DNA from: Plantactinospora endophytica | Lineage (GTDB): Bacteria > Actinomycetota > Actinomycetes > Mycobacteriales > Micromonosporaceae | DNA: 64,000 bases | Assembly (NCBI RefSeq): GCF_016862915.1 | Contig: NZ_BONW01000013.1 | Coordinates: 496,001-560,000, forward strand | Direction: 5' to 3' | Shown here: piece after piece, positions 43,739 through 53,973 of the stretch | How the letters are laid out: every line of letters begins with the position of its first letter | Position numbering within the stretch: position 1 is the first letter of the stretch | The notes under the pieces: model-generated | Told to the model about the DNA's origin: nothing | The model's input: the letters and a program-made list of their open reading frames with translations, nothing else | Database searches by the model: none | Made by a program: the position numbers and the translations under genes

Positions 43739-45040
43739 ATGAGAAGAACATCGGGCGGGCGGACCGTCCTGCGGTCCTTGGCCGGAGTGCTCGCGGCGAC
43801 ACTGGTCCTCGGCGTGGCGGCCTGCGGTGACGACGGCGACGGCGAGCAGGGCGGCGTGGCCCAGGCCGGCCCCACCGGCGTCGACGACGGCAGCGAGTTG
43901 ACGCTCTGGACCCGGGCTCCGCTGGAGAAGCAGGCGAAACTGCTCGTCGAGGCGTACAACGCCAGTCACCAGAACAAGGTCAACCTGACCGTGGTACCCA
44001 ACGACGACTACGTCGCGAAGGTGGGCGCGGCGGCGGGCTCCGACGGGCTGCCGGACCTCTTCGCCGCCGACATCGTCTACGTGCCGAACTGGGTCGAACA
44101 GGGACTGTTCCAGGACCTGAGCAGCAACGTCGCCGGCCTCAGCTTCAAGGACACCATCAACAAGGGCCACCTCGCCGCCGGTACCAAGGACGGCAAGGAG
44201 CACGTGCTGCCGTTCGTACTCGACCTGTCGATGCTGTTCTGGAACAAGCAGCTCTTCAAGGACGCCGGACTGGACCCGGAGAAGGCCCCGGCGAACCTGG
44301 CCGAGTACGCGGCGGCGGCCAAGGCCGTCCAGGCCACCAGGAAGAGCGGCGTCTACGGCACCGCCGCCGGCCTGAACTGCGGCGGCTGCCTGGTCTTCAC
44401 CTGGTTCCCGTCCATCTGGGCCTCCGGCGGCGAGGTGCTCAGCGACGACGGCCGGGAGTCCAAACTGGCCGACGAGAACGCCCAGCAGGTCTACCGCACC
44501 TGGGCCGACCTGTGGAAGTCGGGCGCCGTACTGCCGGCCTCGTCCGGGGAGACCGGCCCGACCTGGACGGCCGCGTTCACCGAGGGCAAGGTCGGCCTGA
44601 TGTTCTACCCGGCGACGCTGCTCTCCTCGACGCCGTTCGACGTCGGTGTCGCCGGCATCCCCGGCCCCGACGGCGGCGCGTCGACCTTCGTCGGCGGCGA
44701 CGGCATCGGCGTGTCGAAGGACTCGAAGAAGGCCGCCCAGGCGTGGAACTTCCTGAGCTGGATGATGTCCGACCAGGCCCAGGTCGAGGTGCTGGCGAAG
44801 AACAAGGACGTGGTGTCCCGCTCCGACCTGGCGAACAACAGGTACGCCGCCGAGGACCCGCGCCTGGTCACCATCAACCAGGTCGCCGGCAAGGGCGACA
44901 CCCCGGTCGCGATGAACTTCCAGCAGGCGTTCAACGCGCCGAACAGCCCCTGGCTGACCCTCGTCCGCAACCAGGTGCTCAACGGCAGCGGCGACCTCCA
45001 GAAGGACAACGAGGAAATCACGGCGGTACTCCAGCAGTAG
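43739..45040 (+). CDS. Sugar ABC transporter substrate-binding lipoprotein (CUT1)
   Basis: 433 residues. The lipobox VLGVAAC puts the lipidated Cys near residue 29, and the mature protein is an extracellular solute-binding protein of family 1 (ELTLWTRAPLEKQAKLLVEAYN, ADIVYVPNWVEQGLF, VLDLSMLFWNKQLFKDAGLD). GAGGAGAG lies before the ATG. It is first in an operon with two permeases and a GH127 arabinosidase, so it probably binds an arabinose-containing oligosaccharide (inference). It has its own strong promoter and operator, and a stable hairpin follows the gene. Confidence 0.93.
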   Translation: MRRTSGGRTVLRSLAGVLAATLVLGVAACGDDGDGEQGGVAQAGPTGVDDGSELTLWTRAPLEKQAKLLVEAYNASHQNKVNLTVVPNDDYVAKVGAAAGSDGLPDLFAADIVYVPNWVEQGLFQDLSSNVAGLSFKDTINKGHLAAGTKDGKEHVLPFVLDLSMLFWNKQLFKDAGLDPEKAPANLAEYAAAAKAVQATRKSGVYGTAAGLNCGGCLVFTWFPSIWASGGEVLSDDGRESKLADENAQQVYRTWADLWKSGAVLPASSGETGPTWTAAFTEGKVGLMFYPATLLSSTPFDVGVAGIPGPDGGASTFVGGDGIGVSKDSKKAAQAWNFLSWMMSDQAQVEVLAKNKDVVSRSDLANNRYAAEDPRLVTINQVAGKGDTPVAMNFQQAFNAPNSPWLTLVRNQVLNGSGDLQKDNEEITAVLQQ

Positions 45041-45055
45041 CAACGCCTCGCCGCA

Positions 45056-45096
45056 GGCGTATGCCGGCCGCCGGCCCGCCCGGACCGGCATACGCC
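45056..45096 (+). terminator. Intercistronic hairpin after the binding-protein gene
   Basis: GGCGTATGCCGG and CCGGCATACGCC form a perfect 12-bp stem with a 17-base loop. It lies between the binding protein and the first permease. It may attenuate transcription or protect the upstream mRNA, giving more binding protein than permease. Confidence 0.6.
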
Positions 45097-45159
45097 CGCC
45101 GCACGGCACCGGAACGCGTCACCGATCCGGCCCAACGCCCGAGGGAACGAGGAGTCGTC

Positions 45160-46074
45160 ATGGATGTCAACGCACCGGCACGCCCGCCCAGTGCGCCGAT
45201 GCGCGGCCGCTTCCGTTCCGGCCGACAGGCCCTGCTCGGCTGGCTCTACGCCACCCCGACCGCGGTGTTCGTCGTGGCGCTGTTCCTGCTGCCCCTGCTG
45301 ATCGTGGTCAAGATGTCGCTGTCGAGATGGCCGCTGCTCACCGGCGACCAGGGGATCAACGCACCCGACAACTTCACCAAGGCGATCGACCACCGCTTCT
45401 TCACCGACTCGGTGGTCTTCACCGTCAAGTACACGGTGATCGCGACCGTACTGCTGCTCCTGCTCGGCCTGGGGATGGCCCTGCTGGTCCAGGAGTCCAG
45501 CCGGTGGAACAACCTGCTCCGGGCATCGTTCCTGGTGCCCAGCGCGCTCGGGTTGGCCTCGGCGTCGCTGCTGTTCTACGTGCTCTACTCGCCCTACGCC
45601 AGCCCGCTGGCGCCGGTGGTGGACCGGCTCGGCATCACCTTCCTCGGCTCGCCGAACGCGGCGCTCTTCTCCACGGTGTTCCTGATCGTCTGGCGCTACG
45701 CCGGCTTCTACATGGTGCTGATGCTTGTCGGGTTGCAGAGCATCCCGGCGGACGTCTTCGAGGCGGCCCGCTCGGACGGCGCCACCCGCTGGCAGACCTT
45801 CCGCCGGGTCACCCTGCCGCTGCTCCGCCCGACGCTGGCGCTGACCACCGTGCTCTGCGTGACCGGCTCCCTGCTCGCCTTCGAGCAGTTCTACATCCTC
45901 ACCAAGGGCGGCCCGGACAACAGCACCATCACCGTGGTCCAGCTCATCTACATGATCGCGTTCCAGGGCCAGAACGACCTCGGCGTCGCCGCGGCGCTCT
46001 CGGTGCTCGTACTGGCGGCCCTGGTCCTGCTCAACGCGCTGCAGATGCGCGCCTTCCGGTCCGAGGGGAACTGA
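45160..46074 (+). CDS. Sugar ABC transporter permease 1 (MalF-like)
   Basis: 304 residues with six predicted helices. The cytoplasmic EAA loop that contacts the ATPase reads EAARSDGATRWQTFRRVTLPLL. The short periplasmic region and the TKGGPDNSTITVV segment are typical of CUT1 MalF-type subunits without the large P2 loop. CGAGGAG is positioned before the ATG. It works with the next permease; no ATPase gene is present in the operon, so a shared MsiK-type ATPase encoded elsewhere is likely. Confidence 0.92.
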   Translation: MDVNAPARPPSAPMRGRFRSGRQALLGWLYATPTAVFVVALFLLPLLIVVKMSLSRWPLLTGDQGINAPDNFTKAIDHRFFTDSVVFTVKYTVIATVLLLLLGLGMALLVQESSRWNNLLRASFLVPSALGLASASLLFYVLYSPYASPLAPVVDRLGITFLGSPNAALFSTVFLIVWRYAGFYMVLMLVGLQSIPADVFEAARSDGATRWQTFRRVTLPLLRPTLALTTVLCVTGSLLAFEQFYILTKGGPDNSTITVVQLIYMIAFQGQNDLGVAAALSVLVLAALVLLNALQMRAFRSEGN

Positions 46075-46078
46075 CGCC

Positions 46079-46996
46079 ATGACCGTGGACTCCAAACCCA
46101 CCAGCGCCGCCGTCGCCGGCACGCCGCGTGCTCCGGCCGAGCGGCCGACCGGTCCGAGGAAGCCGCGCGGTACCACCATCGCCGGTGTCGCGCTGCGGAC
46201 CCCCTACTGGGTCTTCACCGGCGCGGTGGCGGTGGTCTTCCTCTTCCCGCTGGCGTGGACCGCCGTCGCCTCGGTCTCGCCGCAGGCGGGTACGAACCAG
46301 GTGGACGGCTGGGGGTTCGGCAACTACACCACCCTGGCCGACTACCAGGCCGGCATCTGGCGCTACCTCGGCAACTCGGCGTTCGTGTCGCTGCTGACGG
46401 TCGTACTCACCCTGCTGATCTCGTTCCTCGGCGGGTACGCCTTCGCCCGGTTCCGCTTTCCCGGCCGGAACCTGCTGTTCCTGCTCACCCTGGCGATCCT
46501 GATGGTCCCGTACGCGACGCTGCTCATCCCGCTCTACGTCCTGCTCAACGAGGTCGGCCTACAGAACTCGCTGGTCGGGGTCGCCCTGGTGCTGACCATG
46601 TTCCAGTTGCCGTTCTCCACCTTCCTGATGCGGATCTCGTTCGAGGCGGTACCGCGCGAACTGGACGAGGCGGCGATGGTCGACGGCTGTACGTCGTTCG
46701 GCGCGCTGTGGCGGGTACTCGTGCCTGCGGTCAAGCCGGGTCTGATCACCGTCGGGCTCTTCTCGTTCCTCGCCGCGTGGAACGACTTCATGGCGCCGCT
46801 GATCCTGATCAACGACTCCGAGCGGATGACCCTGCCGCTGGCCGTCTCCAACCTGCGCGGCCAGGTCCAGGGCGTCGTCGACTACGGCGCGACCGAAGCC
46901 GGCGTCGTCGTCCTCGCGCTGCCGTGCATCGTGCTGTTCCTGCTGCTCCAACGACACTACGTGCGCGGCTTCATGTCCGGCGCACTGAAGGGATGA
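46079..46996 (+). CDS. Sugar ABC transporter permease 2 (MalG-like)
   Basis: 305 residues with six predicted helices. The EAA loop is EAAMVDGCTSFGALWRVLVPAV, followed by FSFLAAWNDFMAPLIL, a MalG hallmark. It starts four bases after the first permease stop, with GAGGGGAA as ribosome binding site. Its TGA overlaps the ATG of the GH127 gene, so import and intracellular hydrolysis are translationally linked. Confidence 0.92.
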   Translation: MTVDSKPTSAAVAGTPRAPAERPTGPRKPRGTTIAGVALRTPYWVFTGAVAVVFLFPLAWTAVASVSPQAGTNQVDGWGFGNYTTLADYQAGIWRYLGNSAFVSLLTVVLTLLISFLGGYAFARFRFPGRNLLFLLTLAILMVPYATLLIPLYVLLNEVGLQNSLVGVALVLTMFQLPFSTFLMRISFEAVPRELDEAAMVDGCTSFGALWRVLVPAVKPGLITVGLFSFLAAWNDFMAPLILINDSERMTLPLAVSNLRGQVQGVVDYGATEAGVVVLALPCIVLFLLLQRHYVRGFMSGALKG

Positions 46997-48921
46997 CCAT
47001 GGCACCCAGCGCCGCGCCCACGGCGGCACCCGTCCTGCCGAGCCGAGGGCGGCTCCGGCCGCTCGGACTGGACGACGTCCGCGTCACCGGCGGTTTCTGG
47101 GCCGAACGTCAGTCCGTCAACGCGGCGGCCACGCTCGAACACATCGCGTACTGGCTGGAACGGGAGGGTTGGATCCGCAACTTCGACCTGGTCGCCACCG
47201 GTGGCCCGGCCGACGAGCGCCGGGGCCGCGAGTTCTCCGACTCGGAGGTCTACAAGTTCCTGGAGGCGACGGCCTGGGAGATCGGCCGGACCGGCGACCC
47301 GGAGTGGGAGTCGAGGTTCCGCGCGATCGTGCAGCGGGTGGCCCGGGCCCAGGACACCGACGGCTATCTGAACACCCGGTTCGGGCACGCCGGGCAGCCA
47401 CCGCGCTGGTCCGACCTGCAATGGGGGCACGAACTGTACTGCGTCGGCCATCTGCTCCAGGCCGCCGTCGCCCGGGTCCGGACCCGGCCGGGCGCGGACG
47501 ACGGGCTGCTGGCGGTCGCCTGCCGGGCCGCCGACAACATCTGCGACACCTTCGGACGGGACGGCATCGACGGGCTGTGCGGCCACCCGGAGATCGAGAC
47601 CGCGCTGGTGGAGTTCGGCCGGGCCACCGGCGAGCGCCGATACCTCGCCCAGGCGGCGCTCTTCGTCGAGCGGCGCGGCCACGGCCGGCTGGGCGACGTC
47701 GAGTGGGGCCGGGAGTACTTCCAGGACGAGACCCCGGTACGGCAGGCCACCGTGCTGCGCGGGCACGCGGTCCGGGCGAACTACCTCGCCGCCGGTGCGG
47801 TCGACGTCGCCACCGAGACCGACGACCCCGGCCTGCTGAAGGCGGTACGCGACCAGTGGCGCAACACGGTCGCCCGGCGCACGTACGTCACCGGCGGGCA
47901 GGGCTCCCGGCACCAGGACGAGGCGTTCGGCGAGGACTGGGTGCTGCCCGCCGACCGGGCCTACTCGGAGACCTGTGCCGGGGTGGGCTCGGTGATGCTC
48001 GCCTGGCGGCTGCTGCTCGCCTCCGGCGACTCCGGCTACGCCGACCTCGTCGAACGGACCCTGTTCAACGTGGTCTCGACGTCACCGGGGGCCGACGGGC
48101 GGCAGTTCTTCTACACCAACACCCTGCACCGCCGGGAACTCGGCACCGTCCCGGACACCGACCGGCCCAGCATCCGGGCCGCCGCCGCCCAGCGGGCGCC
48201 GTGGTTCGAGGTGTCGTGCTGCCCGACCAACGTGGCACGCACGCTGGCCAGCTTCGGGGCGTACGTGGCCAGCACCGACGACGAGGGCCTCCAGATCCAC
48301 CAGTACGTGCCCGGGACGATCGGGTACCGCCCGGCGGACGGTGCCGAGCGGCGGGTGACCGTCAGCACCGGCTATCCGGCGGACGGGCAGATCCGGATCC
48401 GGGTCGAGGACGCCGACGCGCACCCCTGGACGCTGTCGGTACGGGTGCCGGGCTGGGCGGGTGAGGGCGCGACGCTGACCGTCGACGGGGAGGTCCGGCC
48501 GGTACGCCCCGGCTACGCCGTCGAGCGGCGGACCTGGCGCGGCGGCGACGAGGTGGTGCTGGACCTGCCGATGGCGCCCCGGTTCAGCTATCCGGACGAC
48601 CGGATCGACGCGACCCGGGGCTGCGTCGCCGTCGAGCGCGGCCCGCTGGTGTTCGCGGTGGAGTCCGTCGACCTGGCCGGCGGCGGGAACGTCGACGAAC
48701 TCCGGGTCGACACCGGTCGGCCACCCACCCTGGCCGGCGGCCGGGTGCAGGTGCACTGCCGCCGCCTCGACCCGCCCGACCGCGACTGGCCGTACGACGG
48801 GCAGGGGCCCACACCGGCAGCCGTGCCGAGCGGCGATCTCGTCGAGGTGCCGCTGATTCCGTACCACGCCTGGGCCAACCGTGGGCCGTCCACCATGCGG
48901 GTCTGGCTGCCGACGATCTGA
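46993..48921 (+). CDS. GH127 beta-L-arabinofuranosidase
   Basis: 642 residues, no signal peptide. The catalytic zinc-thiolate site of GH127 is present: Glu326 and Cys328 in SETCAG, and Cys409-Cys410 in EVSCCPTN, where the first Cys corresponds to the nucleophile of HypBA1. The (alpha/alpha)6 barrel covers about 20-420 (GGFWAERQSVNAA, GHAVRANYLAAGA), followed by two beta-sandwich domains. The ATG overlaps the permease stop; an ATG six bases later is an alternative. It would release L-arabinofuranose from beta-linked oligosaccharides, such as hydroxyproline-rich plant glycoprotein sugars, after uptake. Confidence 0.92.
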   Translation: MTMAPSAAPTAAPVLPSRGRLRPLGLDDVRVTGGFWAERQSVNAAATLEHIAYWLEREGWIRNFDLVATGGPADERRGREFSDSEVYKFLEATAWEIGRTGDPEWESRFRAIVQRVARAQDTDGYLNTRFGHAGQPPRWSDLQWGHELYCVGHLLQAAVARVRTRPGADDGLLAVACRAADNICDTFGRDGIDGLCGHPEIETALVEFGRATGERRYLAQAALFVERRGHGRLGDVEWGREYFQDETPVRQATVLRGHAVRANYLAAGAVDVATETDDPGLLKAVRDQWRNTVARRTYVTGGQGSRHQDEAFGEDWVLPADRAYSETCAGVGSVMLAWRLLLASGDSGYADLVERTLFNVVSTSPGADGRQFFYTNTLHRRELGTVPDTDRPSIRAAAAQRAPWFEVSCCPTNVARTLASFGAYVASTDDEGLQIHQYVPGTIGYRPADGAERRVTVSTGYPADGQIRIRVEDADAHPWTLSVRVPGWAGEGATLTVDGEVRPVRPGYAVERRTWRGGDEVVLDLPMAPRFSYPDDRIDATRGCVAVERGPLVFAVESVDLAGGGNVDELRVDTGRPPTLAGGRVQVHCRRLDPPDRDWPYDGQGPTPAAVPSGDLVEVPLIPYHAWANRGPSTMRVWLPTI

Positions 48922-48928
48922 GTACCCG

Positions 48929-48962
48929 GGCGCCGGACCGAGCAGCCATCGGGGCCGGCGCC
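48929..48962 (+). terminator. Weak hairpin after GH127 gene
   Basis: GGCGCCGG and CCGGCGCC form an 8-bp stem with an 18-base loop shortly after the GH127 stop. It may end the transporter operon, although the next gene follows only 149 bases later. Confidence 0.3.
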
Positions 48963-49070
48963 ACCCCGACGACCCGACGCAGACCGCGCCGGGAACGCGA
49001 CGCCGTCCTGGCACGGCTCGCGCCCGGCATTCCAGCCGAACCTTCACCCCACCACCAGCAGGAGGAACTG

Positions 49071-52000
49071 ATGGGCAATAGACGGGTCAGGAGAGTGCCC
49101 ACCTGGGCGGCTCTCGCCGCGCTCGTGGCGGGAGGGGTGGTCGGCCTGCCCTCGCCCGGGTACGCCGCCGACCCGGTCCTGCCGGGCAACGAGGGCGACG
49201 TGGGCGTCTACACCGACGGGCAGCACCACGTGATGGAGATCGGCGACCCGGTCTACACCGCAGGCGTCGCCGAGGTGGCCGAACAGCTCGCGCCGGGCGT
49301 CCCGTTCACCGCGTCCAGCATGTACCAGTCCATCTTCGACAAGGACCTAGCGGCCGGCGGCACCGACTACTACCTCGACCGGGTGCTGGGCGTACGCGGC
49401 ACGGTCGGCTCGGCGGTGCTGATGACCCGGGGACGCTCGCTCTACCTGCGCGGCGCCAGCAACAACAACTTCACCGTGATGGGCTTCGCCGGCAGTACCT
49501 TCGTCGGCGGGCCGAACAACCTCGGCAACCTCTACACCGTCACGGTGCCGGGGCAGGCGGTCACCGAGGTCGGCGCCAACCGGTTCAACGCGCCGAGCCA
49601 CGCCAAGGGTCGGTACACGATCGGCAGCACCGGCGTCACCGCCGACCTGACCAAGTTCATCACCTACGACAACGTCGCGGTCACCGCGATCGACCTGCGC
49701 AATCCGGGTGAGGCGGCGGCGACGTTCACCGTCCGGGCCGCGTCGCCGCTGGCGACCCAGGCCGGCGAGGGCGACGCCGAACTCACCGGTACCCGGACGA
49801 TCACCAGCGGCTCCAACAACGGGCTCGTCGACACCGCGTGGAACACCGTCCGGGTCGGGCTCACCGCTGCCGGCTTCACCCGCAGCGGCAGCAACCTCGA
49901 CCGGGAGGTCACCGTGCCGGCCGGCGGCACGGTCTCGCTCTCCGTCGTCGGCGCGGTCTCCTCGGCCACCCTGCCGGAGACCGTGCGCAGCTACCGGGAG
50001 TACGCGGAGAAGGCGCCGGCCGAGGCCGTCCGGACCGGCATCACCGAGTTCAACCGTCGGTGGGCGCAGGACGTGCCGTACGTCGACGTGCCCGATCCGG
50101 CACTGGAGAAGGCGATCGTCTACCGGTGGTGGGGCGAGCGCTACAACAGCCTGGACGCGAACGCGCCCGGACACGTCTACCAGTACCCGACGACGATCGA
50201 GGGGGTGAACCTCTACCAGAACTCGGTGGCGCTGACCCAGCCGATGCACCTCCAGGACACCAAGTGGCTGCGTACGCCGTACCTGCCGTACGGGCAGATC
50301 CTGAACATCGGCGAGCTGTCCGGCTCGTCGGCCTTCCTGGACAGCCCCGGCCACACGAGCTGGAACAACCACTACTCACAGTATCTGGGCACCGCCGGCC
50401 TGGAGGCGTACAACGTGCACGGCGGCGGGAAGGAGATCGCCCGGAGGTTCGCGGACTACTTCGGCGGCGACGGCGTCGGGCAGCTCGAACACTACGACGG
50501 CAACGGCGACAGGCTGATCGCCTACAACAGCAACTACATGCCGGGCAACGACTCCGACGCGATCACGTTCGGCTTCCCGAAGGCCAACGCCGGGGCACCC
50601 GGGGCCTCGACGATCGAGCGCCCCGAGTCGGCGTACGTCTGGGGCGCCTTCGACGCGGCCCGGCAGCTCCACCAGATCGCCGGCAGCGACCAGGCCACCG
50701 TCGACCGGATGGGCGCGAACGCCGACGCGATCCGGGCCGCGATCCTGGACCGGCTGTGGAGCCCCGACATGCGGATGTTCCTGGCCGGTACCTCGCACGG
50801 CGCCCGCAGTGCGGCCAGCTCGAACGGGCGGCCCAACCCGCTGCCCGAGTCGGCCCGCGACCTGATCCCGGCGAAGGAGTCGAACCTCTACGACGTCTAC
50901 GCCGAGAACCTGATCCCGTTCGACCAGTGGCAGAAGTACGTCGACGGGTACCGCTTCCTCACCTACGGCGACAACTTCCCGATCTTCCCGTTCTACACCG
51001 CCAACCAGTACGACCGGGCGGCGTACGGGATCGGCGGCTCGAACAACTTCTCCAACATCAACTTCACGGTGCAGTATCGCGGCGTCCGGTCGGCGCTGCG
51101 GCACTACGACCCGGAGCGGAAGTACCTCACCCCGGAGTACGCCAGGCGGCTGCTGGACTGGATGGCCTGGAGCATCTACCCGAACGCGGACGTACGCGCG
51201 CCGAACCAGGCGGAGTACTACTCCAACTGGAACCCGACCGCGAAGACCTACAACCGGAACAACCCCAACCACGTGATGCTCGGCAACATGAGCTACATCT
51301 TCGTCGAGGACATGGCGGGGCTACAGCCGCGCTCCGACGACAGGATCGAGCTGTGGCCGATCACCTTCGGCTACGACCACTTCATGGTCAACAACCTGCG
51401 CTACCACGGCCAGGACGTCACGATCGTCTGGGACCCGGACGGCAACAAGTACGGCCTGGGCGCCGGCTACAGCCTCTTCCTGAACGGTCAGAAGAAGGTC
51501 AGCACCGACAGGCTCGGCAAGCTGACCTACGACCCGAACACCAACCAGGTGCAGGCCGAGGCGGGCCTGACCGTCACCTTCACCGCGTCGACCGGAACCG
51601 ACTTCCCGAGCGCGGTGCAGACCCCGGTGCAGGACGACCGGGTCGTCGACTACCTCAAGACGGCCGGCATCGACCTCACCGAGGACGCGCCGAACCTGGC
51701 GACCGGCGCCGAGCTGCGTTCGTCGTACACCCAGCAGGGGGCGCGGCCGACGCCGTGGCGGCAGTTCCACACGCCCGGCTGGAGCAGCACCTCGATGAAC
51801 CACACACCGGGGGCGATCAGGGAGACCGAGCGACCGGTGTCGCTGGCCGCCGTCACCGACGGCGGCACCGCGAACGAGCCGTACTGGGGCAACCACGGCA
51901 CGACGGAGAAGAACGGTTACGTCGAGCTGGACCTCGGCTCGGCGAAGACGTTCGACAACGTCAAGGCGTTCTTCGTCAGCGACCGGCAGGCCGGCGGCTA

Positions 52001-53813
52001 CCGCGAGCCGGCGCGCTGGTGGATCCAGGTGCCGGACGGCAACGGCGGCTGGCGGGAGGTGCCGAACCAGTTCAAGAACCCGACCGTACCCTCGGCGAAG
52101 TTCAACGAGGCGCTCTTCGAGACCGTCACCTCGGACAGGCTGCGGATCGCGTTCACCGACAACCCGACCTTCTTCACCGCGATCTCCGAGCTCCAGGTCT
52201 TCGACTCGGGTCGGGACGTACCCGAGGTCACCAACCAGGCCCCGGCGGTCACCGCCACCCGGGACGGCTCGGCGGACGGAAACCTCTCCACCCGGCTGGT
52301 CGGCACCGCCGCCGACGACGGCATCCCGTACGACAGCGAACTCACCTTCGGCTGGGAGACCGTCTCCGCACCGCAGGGTGCCGGCGTCATCTTCGCCGAT
52401 CCGAAGGCACTGGCGACCCGGGTCACCGGCACCGTCGCCGGGAACTACGTGTTCCGGTTCTTCGCCGACGACGGCGAGCGGCGCAGCACGGCGACGGTGG
52501 CGGCGACCCTCACCGAGCGGGAGGTCACCGCGGAGTTCGGCTCCTCGGCCACGGTCACCACCAGCGGCACCACGTCGTGGGAGAACCACCAGCGGGTCAA
52601 CGAGGCGACCACCCCGGCCAACTCGAACCCGGGCTCCGGCAACGGCTGGGGCAACTGGAACCTGCCGCAGAACGGCACCAGCCCCGAGCGGGAGGCGTGG
52701 CTGCAATACCAGTGGACCTCGCCGGTCCGGCTCTCCTCGACCGACGTCTACTGGTACGACGACAACGGCGGCACCCGACGGCCGACGGCCAGCACGTACG
52801 TCGTCGAGTCGTCCACGGACGGCACGACCTGGACCCCGGTCACCCTGACCGACGGCTCCACGTACGCCGACGCGCTGGCCACCAACGCCTACAACCGGCT
52901 CAAGTTCGCCCCGATCACCACCAGCCGGCTGCGGATCCGGATCTGGGGCGTGCAGGGTGCCGGGGCGGGTACCGGCGTGCTCCGCTGGCGGGCCAACGGC
53001 GAGACCGTCGAGTCGGTGCGTTCGCCGGTGCTGATCCGGACCACCGTCGGTCAGGTGCCGACCCTGCCGGCGGAACTCGACGGGATCTACGCCAGCGGCG
53101 CCCGGGGCAAGGTCGGGTTCGCCTGGCAGGAGATCACCCCGGCGATGGTCGCCGAGACCAACGTCGAGCCGTTCGTGGTCCACGGCACCAACGACGCCTA
53201 CGGCCTGATCGCCGAGGCCCGGATCTACGTGCGGCCGGAGACGGCACCGCGCGGCATCTCGATCCAGGGCGCCGAGACGTTCGAGCAGCGTGTCGAGGTG
53301 GGCGAGCAGCCCTACCTGCCGGAGCGGGTGGAGGTCTCCTACAACGACGGGTCGCGGGACAACCAGGCGATCAGGGTCGACTGGGACTTCGACGAGCGCC
53401 TCGTCGACCGGCCCGGCCGGTACACCGTGGTCGGCAACCTGATCCTGCCCGAGTACGTCAGCGAGGCCGGTACCACCCGGACCACGCTGACCCTCACCGT
53501 CGGCGACCCACCGGAGGAGCCGGCCTGGCAGGTCGAGGTGCAGGCCCGTACCCAGTGCATCGGGCGCAACGGCTACGTCTCGGTCAACGCGGTGAACGCC
53601 GACGACGTGCCGCTGACGATCGAGCTGGTCACGCCGTACGGATCTCGGACGGTGTCGAACGTGGCGCCGGGGAAGGCCGCCTACCAGGCGTTCAACTCCC
53701 GGGGCGCGACGGTGCCGGCCGGCACCGCGACGGTGCAGGTCACCGGAACCGTCGACGGCCAACCGGTGACGGCGCGGCTCGAGGCGCCGTACACCGCGCT
53801 CACCTGCGGCTAG
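49071..53813 (+). CDS. Very large secreted glycoside hydrolase with discoidin and Ig-like domains
   Basis: 1580 residues. The signal peptide ends near PSPGYAA. Residues about 35-330 are beta-rich. About 340-800 form an (alpha/alpha)6-type catalytic region of the MGH1/trehalase-like class (WWGERYNSLDANAPGH, SWNNHYSQYLGTAGLEAYNV, MLGNMSYIFVEDMAG). Two discoidin (F5/8 C) domains lie near 880-1045 and 1155-1300, with a PKD-like module between (APAVTATRDGSADGN). Two Ig-like/Big_4 modules follow (about 1305-1480), then a C-terminal module ending ALTCG. AGGAGGAACTG precedes the ATG. The exact GH family and catalytic residues cannot be assigned by eye. Placed after GH127, it probably cuts arabinose-rich polymers or glycoproteins outside the cell. 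Confidence 0.78.
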   Translation: MGNRRVRRVPTWAALAALVAGGVVGLPSPGYAADPVLPGNEGDVGVYTDGQHHVMEIGDPVYTAGVAEVAEQLAPGVPFTASSMYQSIFDKDLAAGGTDYYLDRVLGVRGTVGSAVLMTRGRSLYLRGASNNNFTVMGFAGSTFVGGPNNLGNLYTVTVPGQAVTEVGANRFNAPSHAKGRYTIGSTGVTADLTKFITYDNVAVTAIDLRNPGEAAATFTVRAASPLATQAGEGDAELTGTRTITSGSNNGLVDTAWNTVRVGLTAAGFTRSGSNLDREVTVPAGGTVSLSVVGAVSSATLPETVRSYREYAEKAPAEAVRTGITEFNRRWAQDVPYVDVPDPALEKAIVYRWWGERYNSLDANAPGHVYQYPTTIEGVNLYQNSVALTQPMHLQDTKWLRTPYLPYGQILNIGELSGSSAFLDSPGHTSWNNHYSQYLGTAGLEAYNVHGGGKEIARRFADYFGGDGVGQLEHYDGNGDRLIAYNSNYMPGNDSDAITFGFPKANAGAPGASTIERPESAYVWGAFDAARQLHQIAGSDQATVDRMGANADAIRAAILDRLWSPDMRMFLAGTSHGARSAASSNGRPNPLPESARDLIPAKESNLYDVYAENLIPFDQWQKYVDGYRFLTYGDNFPIFPFYTANQYDRAAYGIGGSNNFSNINFTVQYRGVRSALRHYDPERKYLTPEYARRLLDWMAWSIYPNADVRAPNQAEYYSNWNPTAKTYNRNNPNHVMLGNMSYIFVEDMAGLQPRSDDRIELWPITFGYDHFMVNNLRYHGQDVTIVWDPDGNKYGLGAGYSLFLNGQKKVSTDRLGKLTYDPNTNQVQAEAGLTVTFTASTGTDFPSAVQTPVQDDRVVDYLKTAGIDLTEDAPNLATGAELRSSYTQQGARPTPWRQFHTPGWSSTSMNHTPGAIRETERPVSLAAVTDGGTANEPYWGNHGTTEKNGYVELDLGSAKTFDNVKAFFVSDRQAGGYREPARWWIQVPDGNGGWREVPNQFKNPTVPSAKFNEALFETVTSDRLRIAFTDNPTFFTAISELQVFDSGRDVPEVTNQAPAVTATRDGSADGNLSTRLVGTAADDGIPYDSELTFGWETVSAPQGAGVIFADPKALATRVTGTVAGNYVFRFFADDGERRSTATVAATLTEREVTAEFGSSATVTTSGTTSWENHQRVNEATTPANSNPGSGNGWGNWNLPQNGTSPEREAWLQYQWTSPVRLSSTDVYWYDDNGGTRRPTASTYVVESSTDGTTWTPVTLTDGSTYADALATNAYNRLKFAPITTSRLRIRIWGVQGAGAGTGVLRWRANGETVESVRSPVLIRTTVGQVPTLPAELDGIYASGARGKVGFAWQEITPAMVAETNVEPFVVHGTNDAYGLIAEARIYVRPETAPRGISIQGAETFEQRVEVGEQPYLPERVEVSYNDGSRDNQAIRVDWDFDERLVDRPGRYTVVGNLILPEYVSEAGTTRTTLTLTVGDPPEEPAWQVEVQARTQCIGRNGYVSVNAVNADDVPLTIELVTPYGSRTVSNVAPGKAAYQAFNSRGATVPAGTATVQVTGTVDGQPVTARLEAPYTALTCG

Positions 53814-53818
53814 TTCAT

Positions 53819-53848
53819 GGTGGCGGCGCCGGACCGGGCGCCGCCACC
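53819..53848. terminator. Strong hairpin after the large glycoside hydrolase gene
   Basis: GGTGGCGGCGCC and GGCGCCGCCACC form a perfect 12-bp stem with a 6-base loop, five bases after the TAG stop. Confidence 0.75.
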
Positions 53849-53973
53849 CCGCCCCGATGCGAGAAGACCGACACCGTGAACAGCACCGTCCACACCGCGC
53901 CGTACCCCGGCCTCACCTGCACCACCTGATGTCCGCCCACCCCCACCGACCACGAAGGACAACGGAGCATCGA

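Noticed and set aside
49838-53929. Open frame of 1363 codons on the plus strand, another frame of the large glycoside hydrolase
   Set aside because: Composition is Arg/His/Gln-rich without motifs. The 49071 frame carries the signal peptide, domains and ribosome binding site.
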